NCBI GenBank assembly: GCA_016715195.1 | Contig: JADKBB010000023.1 | Location: 1 to 54,440, forward strand | DNA length: 54,440 bases | Source: Candidatus Villigracilis proximus | GTDB taxonomy: Bacteria; Chloroflexota; Anaerolineae; Anaerolineales; Villigracilaceae | Direction: 5' to 3' | Shown here: positions 34,625-43,469 of the stretch, one piece after another | How the letters are laid out: the number at the start of each line of letters is the position of its first letter | Position numbering within the stretch: position 1 is the stretch's first letter | Program-made: the position numbers and the translations under genes | Notes under the pieces: model-generated | The model's input: the letters and a program-made list of their open reading frames with translations, nothing else | Told to the model about the DNA's origin: nothing | Databases searched by the model: none

Positions 34625-35053
34625 ATGCGCCCCGACTGGGATTCCTATTTCATGAAGATCGCCTACGCCGTATCAGAACGCAGCACCTGTGACCGTGCCT
34701 TCGTCGGCTGTGTGCTTGTGCTCGAAAAACGCATCCTCACCACCGGCTTCAACGGCTCTCCCGCCGGGCAGGGACATTGCGACGAGATCGGTCACCTCAT
34801 GGTAGACGGGCACTGTGTCCGCACGATCCATGCCGAGACGAACGCCATCATACAAGCCGCACTGCACGGCGTCTCCACCAAAGGCGCAATGTGTTATGTC
34901 ACTCATCTGCCGTGCATCAACTGCACAAAAGTCTTAATCAACGCCGGCATCTCCCGCATTATATACAGCACAGCCTATCGCACCGATGAAAACGCAATGA
35001 ACTTTCTCAAGGCTGCTGATATCGAAGTTGTACAAAAAGAATTCAAGTTATAA
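34625..35053 (+). CDS. dCMP deaminase family protein (ComEB-like)
   Basis: The 142-residue protein is a zinc-dependent cytidine deaminase-fold enzyme. The catalytic HAE element is HAETNAIIQAA near residue 60 and the second zinc motif is LPCINCTKVL near residue 96. Substrate-type residues (TTGFNGSPAGQGHCDEIG) match deoxycytidylate deaminases that make dUMP. The ATG at 34625 is preceded by GGAGAA. Its preceding gap is the repeat element, and its 3' end has a strong terminator. A ComEB-type role in DNA uptake is unlikely to be distinguishable here. Confidence 0.88.
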   Translation: MRPDWDSYFMKIAYAVSERSTCDRAFVGCVLVLEKRILTTGFNGSPAGQGHCDEIGHLMVDGHCVRTIHAETNAIIQAALHGVSTKGAMCYVTHLPCINCTKVLINAGISRIIYSTAYRTDENAMNFLKAADIEVVQKEFKL

Positions 35054-35092
35054 AAAAGACCTCCGGGATTTTCAAAATCTCGGAGGTCTTTT
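35053..35092. terminator. bidirectional terminator
   Basis: AAAAGACCTCCG and CGGAGGTCTTTT form the outer stem and GATTTT/AAAATC the inner one. It separates convergent genes. Confidence 0.88.
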
Positions 35093-35095
35093 GAT

Positions 35096-35626
35096 TTATT
35101 CGAGTCTCTCAAAAGACATGATCAACTCGATCTGCCCAACCTTGCAATAATAAATGCGGTACCTTGAGCCATTGGGAAAATCACGACTCATGTCATTGAG
35201 GAAACTAAAACGCTTTTTGCCGAAATACACATAATACGATCTAAAACCTGCGTTCGAAGAATAATCCGAATCATGTGAAATGATTCCCTCCGCTGAAAGA
35301 AGCGGCGCCGACTCAATTCTGGCAGCCTGCCTGTGAGAAGTAAAAAGCATCAAGGCAATCACGCCAAAAGCGATCCCCACACTCAAACAAAAAATAAATA
35401 GCATCTGCGGCCCCAAAGTTTGAAAATTACGCTCGTTCAAGGTTTGTGCTTGCAGCCCGAGGATGATGCACAAGCCGAGGGTTGAAAAGCCAAGGACAAG
35501 CCAAATCCCGCCCCGTGCACTGCTGCGCATACCATCAGCCGTTGCCTTACAGACCGCTTTTTGCCTTGGGCTAAGAATCCCATTTTTATTTAACTGAACT
35601 TCGTCTTCTGTAAAATCAAATTTCAT
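35096..35626 (-). CDS. two-helix membrane protein of unknown function
   Basis: The protein has 176 residues. The N-terminal 50 residues are soluble (MKFDFTEDEVQLNKNGILSPRQ). Two hydrophobic helices follow: IWLVLGFSTLGLCIILGL near residue 40 and MLFIFCLSVGIAFGVIALML near 75. The C-terminal ~90 residues are soluble and end in the FGKKRFSFLNDMSRDFPNGSRYRIYY block. I recognise no family. It is nine bases downstream of the SufR-like regulator on the same strand, so they probably form an operon. Confidence 0.6.
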   Translation of the reverse strand: MKFDFTEDEVQLNKNGILSPRQKAVCKATADGMRSSARGGIWLVLGFSTLGLCIILGLQAQTLNERNFQTLGPQMLFIFCLSVGIAFGVIALMLFTSHRQAARIESAPLLSAEGIISHDSDYSSNAGFRSYYVYFGKKRFSFLNDMSRDFPNGSRYRIYYCKVGQIELIMSFERLE

Positions 35627-35635
35627 CCATGCACC

Positions 35636-36220
35636 TCAACCAACCCGAAATAAAAATGGACAACTTCCGCGAACGCCGGCTTCGTTTTTTTGCAATTGAA
35701 TCACCGGCCGCCCAAGCGCCTTCTCCAACAAGGCAATGTCCATTTTACATAACTCGGGATGGCCCGCAATCACCTTTGCGTACGGGCAACGCCCAAAGAT
35801 CACCCGCGGCCCCTCCGCCCCCGCTTCCCAACGCGCCTGATAATGCATCTCGTCCAATTTTTCGATAAGAAGCACAAGACGTTTTGTAATAGGCAGATTT
35901 GCAAACTGTCCCGTATTCAAAATGCGACCCGCCACCGCATCCACATTTAACCTTGGGCCTGCTTCCGTCAAAAGGGCATTTGTCAACGCTGATAGATTAT
36001 CTCCCAACGCCGCCGCTGAAAGAGAATACAACTTCTCGGGCCGTCCGCGCCCCTCGCGGTTATTCAATGCTGTGAATTCAACCCGTCCATCAGAACACAA
36101 CACCGATAAATGATGCCGCACATTCGGCGCGGACATTTTCAACGCGCGCGCAATTTCCCGCGCAGAAACGGCGCGATTCTTCTTCAGGTGAGCAAGGACT
36201 TTCTGGCGGGCAGTGATCAA
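35636..36220 (-). CDS. SufR-like winged-helix regulator with cysteine cluster motif
   Basis: The 194-residue protein has an N-terminal winged helix (residues 1-75: SAREIARALKMSAPNVRHHLSVL, GRPEKLYSL). The C-terminal part contains Cys-X12-Cys-X28-Cys: FGRCPYAKVIAGHPELCKMD then GVRGSCPFLF. SufR in cyanobacteria has Cys-X12-Cys-X13-Cys-X14-Cys, an Fe-S sensor. Here the third Cys position is Pro, so a cluster could use the other three Cys plus another ligand. It probably represses genes for Fe-S supply, and it is divergent from iscX and the nuo genes. The last point is inference from context. Confidence 0.8.
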   Translation of the reverse strand: MITARQKVLAHLKKNRAVSAREIARALKMSAPNVRHHLSVLCSDGRVEFTALNNREGRGRPEKLYSLSAAALGDNLSALTNALLTEAGPRLNVDAVAGRILNTGQFANLPITKRLVLLIEKLDEMHYQARWEAGAEGPRVIFGRCPYAKVIAGHPELCKMDIALLEKALGRPVIQLQKNEAGVRGSCPFLFRVG

Positions 36221-36393
36221 CGGATCCTCAACGGATGAACGGATAAAACGGATGTGTATGAAATGACTTGAAGGGAGAGAATATCCCTTGAAACAGGATC
36301 AATTGCCGGTTAAGAAAGAAGCGGGGTTGTCATCCAACAGGTGTGATTATACTCACTTCTTTATTTTTGCAAACATATATTTACATAATTCAA

Positions 36394-36421
36394 TTGACTT
36401 ATCCCCTTCACCTGCTATAAT
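36394..36421 (+). promoter_or_regulatory. sigma-70 promoter of the iscX-nuo genes
   Basis: TTGACT (36394-36399), a 16-base spacer and TATAAT (36416-36421) lie 25 bases before the iscX start. The SufR-like gene is divergent, so the 226-base gap is a likely operator region. Confidence 0.85.
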
Positions 36422-36446
36422 TCGCGTTTGTGACGGAAAGTACCGC

Positions 36447-36656
36447 ATGACCTTAAACTGGGACTCCACCTACGCCATCGCGTTGGAATTACGCCGCCAG
36501 CACCCGGATGTAAATATCGAAGAAGTTTCACTGCAACAAATTTATCAATGGACGATCCAACTTAATGAATTTGAGGATGATCTCGCGCTTGTAAACGACG
36601 ATATCCTTTACGCAATTTACCAAGACTGGTTCGAGGAGAACATTCATGGACAATGA
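36447..36656 (+). CDS. iscX: IscX-like Fe-S cluster assembly protein
   Basis: The 69-residue protein reads LNWDSTYAIALELRRQHPDV then IYQWTIQLNEFEDDLALVND and ILYAIYQDWFEEN. This follows the IscX/YfhJ pattern, with WD start, QHPDV, QW, F(D/E)DD and W(F/L)EE. IscX binds IscS and iron during Fe-S assembly. The ATG at 36447 is the family start; an upstream extension from 36288 crosses the promoter. Its 3' end overlaps nuoB by 11 bases, so iscX and the complex I genes are coupled. No iscS, iscU or sufB gene is in the window. Confidence 0.85.
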   Translation: MTLNWDSTYAIALELRRQHPDVNIEEVSLQQIYQWTIQLNEFEDDLALVNDDILYAIYQDWFEENIHGQ

Positions 36657-37287
36657 AAAATTAAGTTTACCGAACTACAACATTCCGCAGGATATTGAAA
36701 ATGTTGTAGCCATCACCACGCTTGACCGTTTGTATAACTGGGGTCGGCGTTCCTCCGTCTGGCCTTTGATGTTTGGCCTTGCGTGCTGCGCCATCGAAAT
36801 GATCGCAGCCCAAACCGCGCGTTACGACATGGCGCGCTTCGGCATGGAAGTCATGCGCCCGACACCGCGCCAGGCTGACATGATGCTGGTCTCCGGCACC
36901 GTGACCAAGAAAATGCTACCTTCCATTATTCGTTTGTATAACCAGATGCCCGAGCCAAAATATGTTGTGGCAATGGGCGCATGCGCATCAAGCGGCGGAC
37001 CTTTCAAGGAAGGTTACAACGTTGTGGCTGGTATTGATAAATTTTTACCCGTGGATGTGTACATCCCTGGCTGCCCTCCCACCCCGCAGGCGTTGATCGC
37101 AGGCATGATCAAACTACAAGAAAAGATCGACAAGGAATCCATCAGCAAGGTGCGCTGGTACAACAAGGAAAAATTCGACGGCAACTATGTGCCCATGCCT
37201 TTACTCGGACCTGACTTGATCGACGTGCGCCGCAATACGGAAATTCGTGACATCGCCGCCAAGAAGACAACTCAGGAGAGTGCATAA
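36646..37287 (+). CDS. nuoB: NADH-quinone oxidoreductase subunit B
   Basis: The 213-residue protein carries the N2 cluster ligands. These are FGLACCAIEM near residue 47, GACASSGGPF near residue 109, and the final Cys in IPGCPPTPQALIAG near residue 139. This small subunit connects the matrix arm to the membrane arm of complex I. Its start overlaps iscX, and its stop TAATG overlaps the nuoCD start by one base. The long N-terminus (LSNYNIPQDIENVVAITTLDRLYNWGRRSS) is also typical. Confidence 0.97.
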   Translation: MDNEKLSLPNYNIPQDIENVVAITTLDRLYNWGRRSSVWPLMFGLACCAIEMIAAQTARYDMARFGMEVMRPTPRQADMMLVSGTVTKKMLPSIIRLYNQMPEPKYVVAMGACASSGGPFKEGYNVVAGIDKFLPVDVYIPGCPPTPQALIAGMIKLQEKIDKESISKVRWYNKEKFDGNYVPMPLLGPDLIDVRRNTEIRDIAAKKTTQESA

Positions 37288-39032
37288 TGGCGACCGCGAC
37301 TCAGACTCAAACTGTAGATCTGGCTGCCCGTTTCCCGGGCATGGTCAGCGCTGACACACGCCCCGGCTACACAGGCTTTATCGTCAACAAAGACAATCTC
37401 ATCGAAGTGGCAACCGCCGTCCGCGATGAATTCGGCTTTGATTTAATGACCGCCGTCACCGGCGTGGATTACATCGCCGAAAACAAAATGGAAGTGGTCT
37501 ATCACGCCTTCAAGACTACTGGCGGCGCCGGATTGGTTTTCAAGGTTCAGGTCGAACGCGTTGACCCGATCGAAGTTCCCTCTCTCATTAATATCTGGCC
37601 CGGCGTTGATTTTCAGGAACGCGAAGCATGGGATCTATACGGAATCAAATTTACAGGTCACCCTGATCTGCGCCGCATTCTGATGTGGGAAGGCTTTGAA
37701 GGTCACCCGCTCCGCAAGGATTGGAAAGAACCTTTCTACGAAGAAGATGTGAAACCATACAAGAGCCGCTGGCCGGAAGGCAACCACACCTACGCCGAAG
37801 AAAAGAATCCCTACCGCGATAATCTCAACTTCCCCGAAGGCTTCGACCCCGAAAAATTCACAGTGGATAAGGAAGAGGATCTCTACCTGTCACTGGAACG
37901 CGACACTGCAAAAGATGTTGATGGCAGCATGAAGACCGAACATATCGTGGTCAACATGGGACCGCATCATCCGTCCACGCACGGTGTGCTGCGCGTGGCC
38001 GTCACATTGGACGGTGAAACCATTATCGGCCTCAAGCCTGTCATGGGATATTTGCACCGCAACCACGACAAGATCGGCGAACGCAACACCTATTTGCAGA
38101 TCATTCCCTACACCGACCGCCTCGATTATTTCAACTCGATGAGCAATAACTTCGGTTATGTAACCACCATTGAAAAGTTGATGAAGATCCAGGTTGCCGA
38201 ACGCGCAGAATATATCCGCGTGATCATGGCAGAACTCAGCCGCGTGCAGAATCACTTAATCTTCATCGGCATGTTGATGAACGATCTCGGCACCATGTAC
38301 ACTCCTTCGCTGTATGCTTTTGAAGAACGCGAATTGGTGCTTGATATTTTTGAAGCCGTATCCGGTACGCGCATGATGTGCAACTACTTCCGCTTTGGCG
38401 GTGTGGTGCGCGATATTCCTGATTATGTTTTGCAGAAGATCAAGGACTTGGTCTTTGAGCGCTTACCCGCCAAGACCGACGAAATGGAACGCTTCCTGAA
38501 CGAGAATGAAGTTTTGGTTGCGCGTTTGAAAGGTATCCACGTGTTGAATGCGGAAGATGCGATCAAATATTCCGTCACCGGGCCTGTGCTGCGCGCCACG
38601 GGCGTGCCCTATGACTTGCGCCGTGCCGATCCCTATTCCATTTATGACCGCTTCGATTTTGATGTGGCAGTCCGCCATAACGGCGACATGATGGATAATT
38701 ACCTCATCCGCTTTGATGAGATTCGACAGTCGCTGCGAATTCTGGAGCAGGCGCTTAAGCAGATTCCTCAAGGGCCGATCAACTCACAGAAAGCCGCGTA
38801 CCAGGTTCGAGTTCCGGCAGGTGAAGCGTACGGTCGTATTGAGTCCCCTAAAGGCGAATTGGGTTTCTACGTCGTCTCGAATGGCAAGCCAAATCCTTAT
38901 CGCTACCACGTCCGCCCGGCTTCATTCGTGAATCTCACTGCCGTTGAAAGTATGTGCAAGGGTTCAAAGATCGCAGACTTCGTCGCCTTGCTCGCCATGC
39001 TCGATATCGTCATGGGCGAGTTGGATCGCTAA
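37287..39032 (+). CDS. nuoCD: NADH-quinone oxidoreductase subunits C and D, fused
   Basis: The 581-residue protein is a fused NuoC (residues ~1-200) and NuoD (~215-581). NuoC has ERVDPIEVPSLINIWPGVDFQEREAWDLYGIKFTGHPDLRRIL, cited here by its WDLYGI and HPDLRRIL. NuoD starts NMGPHHPSTHGVLRVA and contains VMGYLHRNHDKIGE, QIIPYTDRLDYFNSMSNN and ends in VALLAMLDIVMGELDR. These form the quinone site with NuoB. The fusion is known in several bacterial lineages. nuoI follows after 15 bases. Confidence 0.95.
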   Translation: MATATQTQTVDLAARFPGMVSADTRPGYTGFIVNKDNLIEVATAVRDEFGFDLMTAVTGVDYIAENKMEVVYHAFKTTGGAGLVFKVQVERVDPIEVPSLINIWPGVDFQEREAWDLYGIKFTGHPDLRRILMWEGFEGHPLRKDWKEPFYEEDVKPYKSRWPEGNHTYAEEKNPYRDNLNFPEGFDPEKFTVDKEEDLYLSLERDTAKDVDGSMKTEHIVVNMGPHHPSTHGVLRVAVTLDGETIIGLKPVMGYLHRNHDKIGERNTYLQIIPYTDRLDYFNSMSNNFGYVTTIEKLMKIQVAERAEYIRVIMAELSRVQNHLIFIGMLMNDLGTMYTPSLYAFEERELVLDIFEAVSGTRMMCNYFRFGGVVRDIPDYVLQKIKDLVFERLPAKTDEMERFLNENEVLVARLKGIHVLNAEDAIKYSVTGPVLRATGVPYDLRRADPYSIYDRFDFDVAVRHNGDMMDNYLIRFDEIRQSLRILEQALKQIPQGPINSQKAAYQVRVPAGEAYGRIESPKGELGFYVVSNGKPNPYRYHVRPASFVNLTAVESMCKGSKIADFVALLAMLDIVMGELDR

Positions 39033-39047
39033 CAGGAGAATTTACTT

Positions 39048-39668
39048 ATGTATGGAAAAGGTATTCTTAAAGGATTAAGCGTCACCTGGAAGCGATTCTG
39101 GGATACATATACCGAAGACATCTCGTGGATGCTGCGCGGCAAAAAACGCTACAACACGGAAGAAGGCATCCGTCACCGCTCAAGCAAGGATACGAAAGGC
39201 ATCTTCACAGTACAGTATCCTGAAGAGCAATTGATCGTACCGGAAGAATTTCGCTATGTTCCCTTCCTTGTGTATGATGAAGGCGCGGATGGAAAGAAGG
39301 AAGTGCGCTGTACCTCATGCGGAATCTGCGCCAAGGTTTGTCCGCCACAATGTATTTGGATCGTGCGTACGAACGACCCCGTGACAAATCGGCCTGTTCC
39401 TGTTCCGACAGATTTCTATATCGACATGGATATCTGCATGAACTGCGGTTTCTGCGCGGAATACTGTCCGTTTGATGCGATCAAAATGGATCATGACTTC
39501 GCCATTGCATCCTACGAACGCAATGTGTACAACCTCAATAAGTTATTGAAGCCGGCTTCGTATTACGCAGGCATTCGCCCTGAAAATTACGCCCGCGAAG
39601 AAGAAGCCCGCAAAGCAAAAGAAGCCGCCAAAGCTGCAAAGGCTGAGGCCGCAGCAGCCACATCTTAA
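39048..39668 (+). CDS. nuoI: NADH-quinone oxidoreductase subunit I (two 4Fe-4S ferredoxin domain)
   Basis: The 206-residue protein has two ferredoxin motifs, CTSCGICAKVCPPQCIWI near residue 88 and CMNCGFCAEYCPFDAIKM near residue 132, giving two 4Fe-4S clusters. The C-terminal tail is Lys/Glu/Ala-rich (EEARKAKEAAKAAKAEAAA). It transfers electrons toward NuoB in complex I. The cluster of nuoB, nuoCD and nuoI has no other complex I genes in the window. mrp follows after 86 bases. Confidence 0.94.
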   Translation: MYGKGILKGLSVTWKRFWDTYTEDISWMLRGKKRYNTEEGIRHRSSKDTKGIFTVQYPEEQLIVPEEFRYVPFLVYDEGADGKKEVRCTSCGICAKVCPPQCIWIVRTNDPVTNRPVPVPTDFYIDMDICMNCGFCAEYCPFDAIKMDHDFAIASYERNVYNLNKLLKPASYYAGIRPENYAREEEARKAKEAAKAAKAEAAAATS

Positions 39669-39754
39669 GTTTGAACTTAGACAGGTAAACACGAAGCCTT
39701 GTTTACCTGTCTACTCATTTACTTGTATTCTGTTTATCAATCATAGGAAATCAA

Positions 39755-40828
39755 ATGACAATTACAAAAGAATCAATTCTTGCCGCATTAGGCACAGTGC
39801 AGGACCCCGATCTGCATCAGGACCTCGTTACTCTAAACATGATCCACAATTTAGAGATCGCAGATGGTAAGGTCTCATTTACCGTTATGCTCACCACTCC
39901 TGCCTGTCCGATGCGTGGAAAGATCGAAGCGGACGTCCGCAAGGCCGTGGGAGCTGTTGAAGGTGTAAAAACAGTTGCCGTGAAAATGGACTCGGATGTT
40001 CCCAACGATGGCCGTATGCGCGGACTGGTCAATATGCCGATCCGCAATGCGATCGCAGTCGGCTCTGGTAAAGGCGGCGTGGGAAAATCAACTGTCGCAG
40101 TCAATATCGCAGTTGCGCTTTCCAAAAGCGGAGCGCGCGTCGGGTTGATGGACGCAGATATCTATGGCCCAAATATTCCGACCATGCTCGGTGTGGACAA
40201 ACTCCCCCCGCCCGATGGACAGCGGCTCATCCCCGCAGAAGCCTATGGCATCAAAATGATCTCAATGGGATTATTGGTCAAACCCGGCCAGCCTCTCATC
40301 TGGCGCGGACCAATGCTCAACTCTGCCATTCGTCAATTTCTCGGCGATGTGGAATGGGGCGAACTGGATTACCTCATCATTGACCTGCCCCCCGGCACCG
40401 GCGATGCAGCGTTATCTTTGGCGCAAGCCCTGCCGTTGAGCGGCGCAGTCGTGGTGACACTTCCGCAGCTTGTTTCGCTGGAAGATGCCACCCGCGGCTT
40501 GAACATGTTCAAGCAATTGGAAGTTCCCATTCTTGGTGTGGTTGAGAACATGTCGTATCTTGATATGCCCGATGGCACACGCATGGACCTTTTCGGCTCT
40601 GGCGGCGGCGAGAAATTAGCCGAAGCCACCGACACTCCCTTCCTTGGCAAAGTGCCGATCGATCAAAACGTCCGCATTGGCGGAGATACAGGCAAGCCCA
40701 TCGTCTCGGCGTATCCTGAATCAGCGGTTGCGATTGCGTTGAAAGATATCGCAGAGAAGATCGCTGCCAAAGTCAGCATTGCGGCTCTGGCTGGAAAGAA
40801 CGAACTGCCGATCAATATTGTTGAATGA
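39755..40828 (+). CDS. mrp: Mrp/NBP35-family iron-sulfur carrier ATPase
   Basis: The 357-residue protein has an N-terminal MIP18/DUF59 domain (residues 1-85, MTITKESILAALGTVQDP). The P-loop NTPase follows with the deviant Walker A motif VGSGKGGVGKSTVAVNIA near residue 104, then LMDADIYGPNIPTML, and LIIDLPPGTGDAALSLAQ. This is the ApbC/Mrp-type scaffold that inserts Fe-S clusters into complex I and others. The position just after nuoI supports that role. There are two Cys in DUF59 (TPACPMRGK) but no clear C-terminal CxxC. Confidence 0.93.
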   Translation: MTITKESILAALGTVQDPDLHQDLVTLNMIHNLEIADGKVSFTVMLTTPACPMRGKIEADVRKAVGAVEGVKTVAVKMDSDVPNDGRMRGLVNMPIRNAIAVGSGKGGVGKSTVAVNIAVALSKSGARVGLMDADIYGPNIPTMLGVDKLPPPDGQRLIPAEAYGIKMISMGLLVKPGQPLIWRGPMLNSAIRQFLGDVEWGELDYLIIDLPPGTGDAALSLAQALPLSGAVVVTLPQLVSLEDATRGLNMFKQLEVPILGVVENMSYLDMPDGTRMDLFGSGGGEKLAEATDTPFLGKVPIDQNVRIGGDTGKPIVSAYPESAVAIALKDIAEKIAAKVSIAALAGKNELPINIVE

Positions 40829-40856
40829 AATAGGGATTAGGTAATTAGAAATTAGG
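40829..40856. repeat. TTAGGTAATTAG-type dispersed word
   Basis: The word AATAGGGATTAGGTAATTAG followed by AAATTAGG resembles the inverted-repeat element at 48650-48735. Confidence 0.55.
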
Positions 40857-40897
40857 AAAGGCCAGATGGACATAATCGTCCACCTGGCCTTTTTGTA
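40857..40897 (+). terminator. hairpin terminator after mrp
   Basis: AAAGGCCAGATGGAC with GTCCACCTGGCCTTTTT, a 15-base stem with one mismatch around ATAATC. Confidence 0.88.
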
Positions 40898-40967
40898 TGC
40901 GGTAATTTTTAATATGAGAATAAACCCATAAACATCAGATATGGGCTTTTCTTGTGTACAATCAATT

Positions 40968-42140
40968 ATGGAAGACATCTCTCTCGTTTTCATCGAACTC
41001 GGCGCAGCCATCATTGGCCTTGCACTGCTCACACGCCTTGCAAGCCGTTTTGGATTTTCAGCCATCCCGCTCTACCTGCTGGCTGGCCTTGCCTTCGGCA
41101 ATGGCGGCATCCTCCCCCTTCAATTCAGCGAAGACTTCGTTCACATCGGCGCAGAGATCGGCGTTATGCTTTTGCTTTTCATGTTAGGTCTTGAATATTC
41201 AGGTGAAGAACTCGGCGAAAATTTGCGTTCAGGGTTCCCCGCTGGCATTGTGGATTTTCTACTGAACTTTCCGCCCGGCCTAATCCTCGGCTTTCTGCTC
41301 GGATGGAGTCCGCTCGCTGCGGTCTTACTTGGCGGCGTGACCTACATCTCATCCTCTGGCGTTATCGCAAAGGTACTCTCAGAGTTGGGGCGCATGAACA
41401 ACCGCGAAACGCCCACCATCATTTCCATCCTCGTACTCGAAGACCTCATTATGGCGGTCTACTTGCCAATCGTGGCTGTGCTGCTGATCGGGCAGGAAAT
41501 TTCACAAGCCGTTCTTTCCGTCTCCATCGCGCTCGCAACCGTCGGCACGGTTTTATTCGTCGCGGTCAAATACGGGAAAAAATTCAGCAAGCTCATCGCA
41601 CATCAATCAGACGAAGTCATCCTGCTCACCACCTTTGGACTCATGCTCTTCGTTGCAGGCATGGCACAGCGATTGCAAGTCTCTGCGGCCATCGGCGCAT
41701 TTCTGATGGGCATCGCCATCTCCGATTCCATCGCCGAGCGGACTCACAAACTGCTCGGCCCTTCACGCGACTTATTCGCCGCCATCTTTTTCCTCTTCTT
41801 TGGACTTCAGATCGACCCCGCCTCTTTGCCTCCCGTTTTGCTGCTTGCTGTTTCTCTGGGAATTTTCACCGCCCTGACAAAGATCCTGACCGGCTGGTGG
41901 GCTGCCCGCCGCGCCAAGACAAATCCGCTTGAAGCTTTTCGTGCAGGTGCGGCCTTGGTGGCACGCGGAGAATTTTCAATTGTCATTGCAGGGCTGGGAG
42001 TCAGCGCAGGCTTGGAGCCGCAACTGGGCGCACTCTCTGCCGCTTATGTTCTATTCCTTGCCATCCTCGGTCCGATCCTTGCGAGGTTTATCGAACCAAT
42101 CTATCTGGCATTCCACAAAGAGCAGACTACTTCTTCCTAA
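40968..42140 (+). CDS. Kef-type cation/proton antiporter (CPA2 family)
   Basis: The protein has 390 residues and about 12 transmembrane helices. It has the monovalent-cation antiporter pattern: LYLLAGLAFGNGG, IGVMLLLFMLGLEYSGEELG, GVTYISSSGVIAKVLSELG, LVLEDLIMAVYLPIVAVLL and FLMGIAISDSIAE, then an ARGEFSIVIAGLG block typical of KefB. There is no TrkA-N regulatory domain, so it resembles the short form. The ATG at 40968 is chosen; one at 40941 is also open, and neither has a good ribosome site. It probably exchanges K+ or Na+ for H+. Its end overlaps the sensor kinase's end by 14 bases on the opposite strand. Confidence 0.88.
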   Translation: MEDISLVFIELGAAIIGLALLTRLASRFGFSAIPLYLLAGLAFGNGGILPLQFSEDFVHIGAEIGVMLLLFMLGLEYSGEELGENLRSGFPAGIVDFLLNFPPGLILGFLLGWSPLAAVLLGGVTYISSSGVIAKVLSELGRMNNRETPTIISILVLEDLIMAVYLPIVAVLLIGQEISQAVLSVSIALATVGTVLFVAVKYGKKFSKLIAHQSDEVILLTTFGLMLFVAGMAQRLQVSAAIGAFLMGIAISDSIAERTHKLLGPSRDLFAAIFFLFFGLQIDPASLPPVLLLAVSLGIFTALTKILTGWWAARRAKTNPLEAFRAGAALVARGEFSIVIAGLGVSAGLEPQLGALSAAYVLFLAILGPILARFIEPIYLAFHKEQTTSS

Positions 42141-43468
42141 ATTCAATCACAACCTGCAAACCGCCTTGAAGTAAATTCCGCGCTTCGATCGTTCCACCCT
42201 GTGCTTCGATCAAGCTGTTTTGCAATTGCAAGACCCAATCCCGTGCCGCCTGAAGAGCGCGTGCGGGATTTATCTTTGCGCCAGAAGCGGTCAAACAGGA
42301 ATGGCAATTCATCTTCTGCAACGCCGGGGCCATTATCACTGATAGTAAGTTTCACTTCATCAGAAGTCTCTTCGAGCGTGAGCCATATTTTGCTGTCGTC
42401 AGGAATATAGCGTAATGAATTACCGATCAAATTTCCAATGACTTGTTCCATGCGTTGCGGGTCAAGTTCGGACTTGTAATTTCCGCTCCCCTTTTCAAGC
42501 GATAGCGTTATATTTTTCTCCTGCGCTTCAGCGGAGAACATCTCGATCGTATGCTGGGATAATTGAGCAAGATCTACAGAGTTTTTCTCGAAATGTAACT
42601 GACGCGTCTCAACCAGAGTCAACAGGCGCAAATCATCCACCAGGCGTTCAAGAAGATAGGTTTGTTCGAGCGCAAGAGAGACTACCTGTCCATCATCCGT
42701 AGAATAGACGCCATCTACAATTCCCTCCAACCGCCCGCGGATGACAGTGAGCGGAGTGCGCAGTTCGTGGGCAATATCGGCGAGCAGGTCACGCCGTTCA
42801 CGGTCATTGCGTTCGAGCGAGGATGCCATTTCATTGAAACTCTCTGAAAGGCTGCGCATGTCCTGAGGGCCTTCACTTGAGATACGCGTATTGAGCTTTC
42901 CGTCTGTTACTTCTCGAGCTGCATAGATCACATCAGCCAAAGGGTTAATGAAACGCCGAACAAGCAGGGTTGCAATCGTGACAAGAAATATGGAAAGCAG
43001 AAAGGAAATTATGCCCACAGGAAAAATAACCGCACGCGCAATGCCAAGTCTGCTCCAGGGACTGGCAGAAACAACGACAAGTGTTCCCACTTTTTGTCCA
43101 TCAACCTCCAAATTAAAAGAGAAATCATTTGGCAAAAGCTCGTAGCTGGAACCTTTCGTCGTAAGAGGATCAGCATCACGGTCAAGTACGATGCGCTGGT
43201 TTTCATCCAGCAAAATAGTAGGCATGGAATTCAATTGATCATCTGCAACGGAATTAAAAGCGGCTTCAATTCCATCCCAGTTCCCGTGCCCTATGTAGTA
43301 TCCTTCAAATGAACCAATAAAGGGCATGGAGATCGGTGAGGTTTGCGAGGTCAGAAAGTAGCTCACCACAAAAAGAAAGAAGAATAAAGTTAACAATATA
43401 ACAAAGACAAATACTCTGACCAACAGAGATAACAAGCGGATACGGATCTCACGAACGGATGAATGCAT
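42127..43468 (-). pseudogene. sensor histidine kinase with HAMP, frameshifted near its C-terminus
   Basis: Two frames join into about 447 residues. Helix 1 is near residues 14-35 and helix 2 near 155-180, with an extracytoplasmic sensor loop between, then HAMP (RRFINPLADVIYAAREVTDG). HisKA has DIAHELRTPLTVIRGRLEG and HATPase_c has IGNSLRYIP, LTISDNGPGVAEDELPFLFDRFWRKDKSRTRSSGGTGLGLAIAKQL (the N, G1, F and G2 boxes are visible). One extra base near 42211 moves the last 30 residues, LIEAQGGTIEARNLLQGGLQVVIEFRKK, into another frame. The GTTGAGGG ribosome site directs the ATG at 43468. It overlaps neither but abuts the response-regulator stop. Confidence 0.85.
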
Positions 43469-43469
43469 A

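Noticed and set aside
40941..40967. Longer N-terminus for the antiporter
   Set aside because: It adds MGFSCVQSI before the family start and has no ribosome site.
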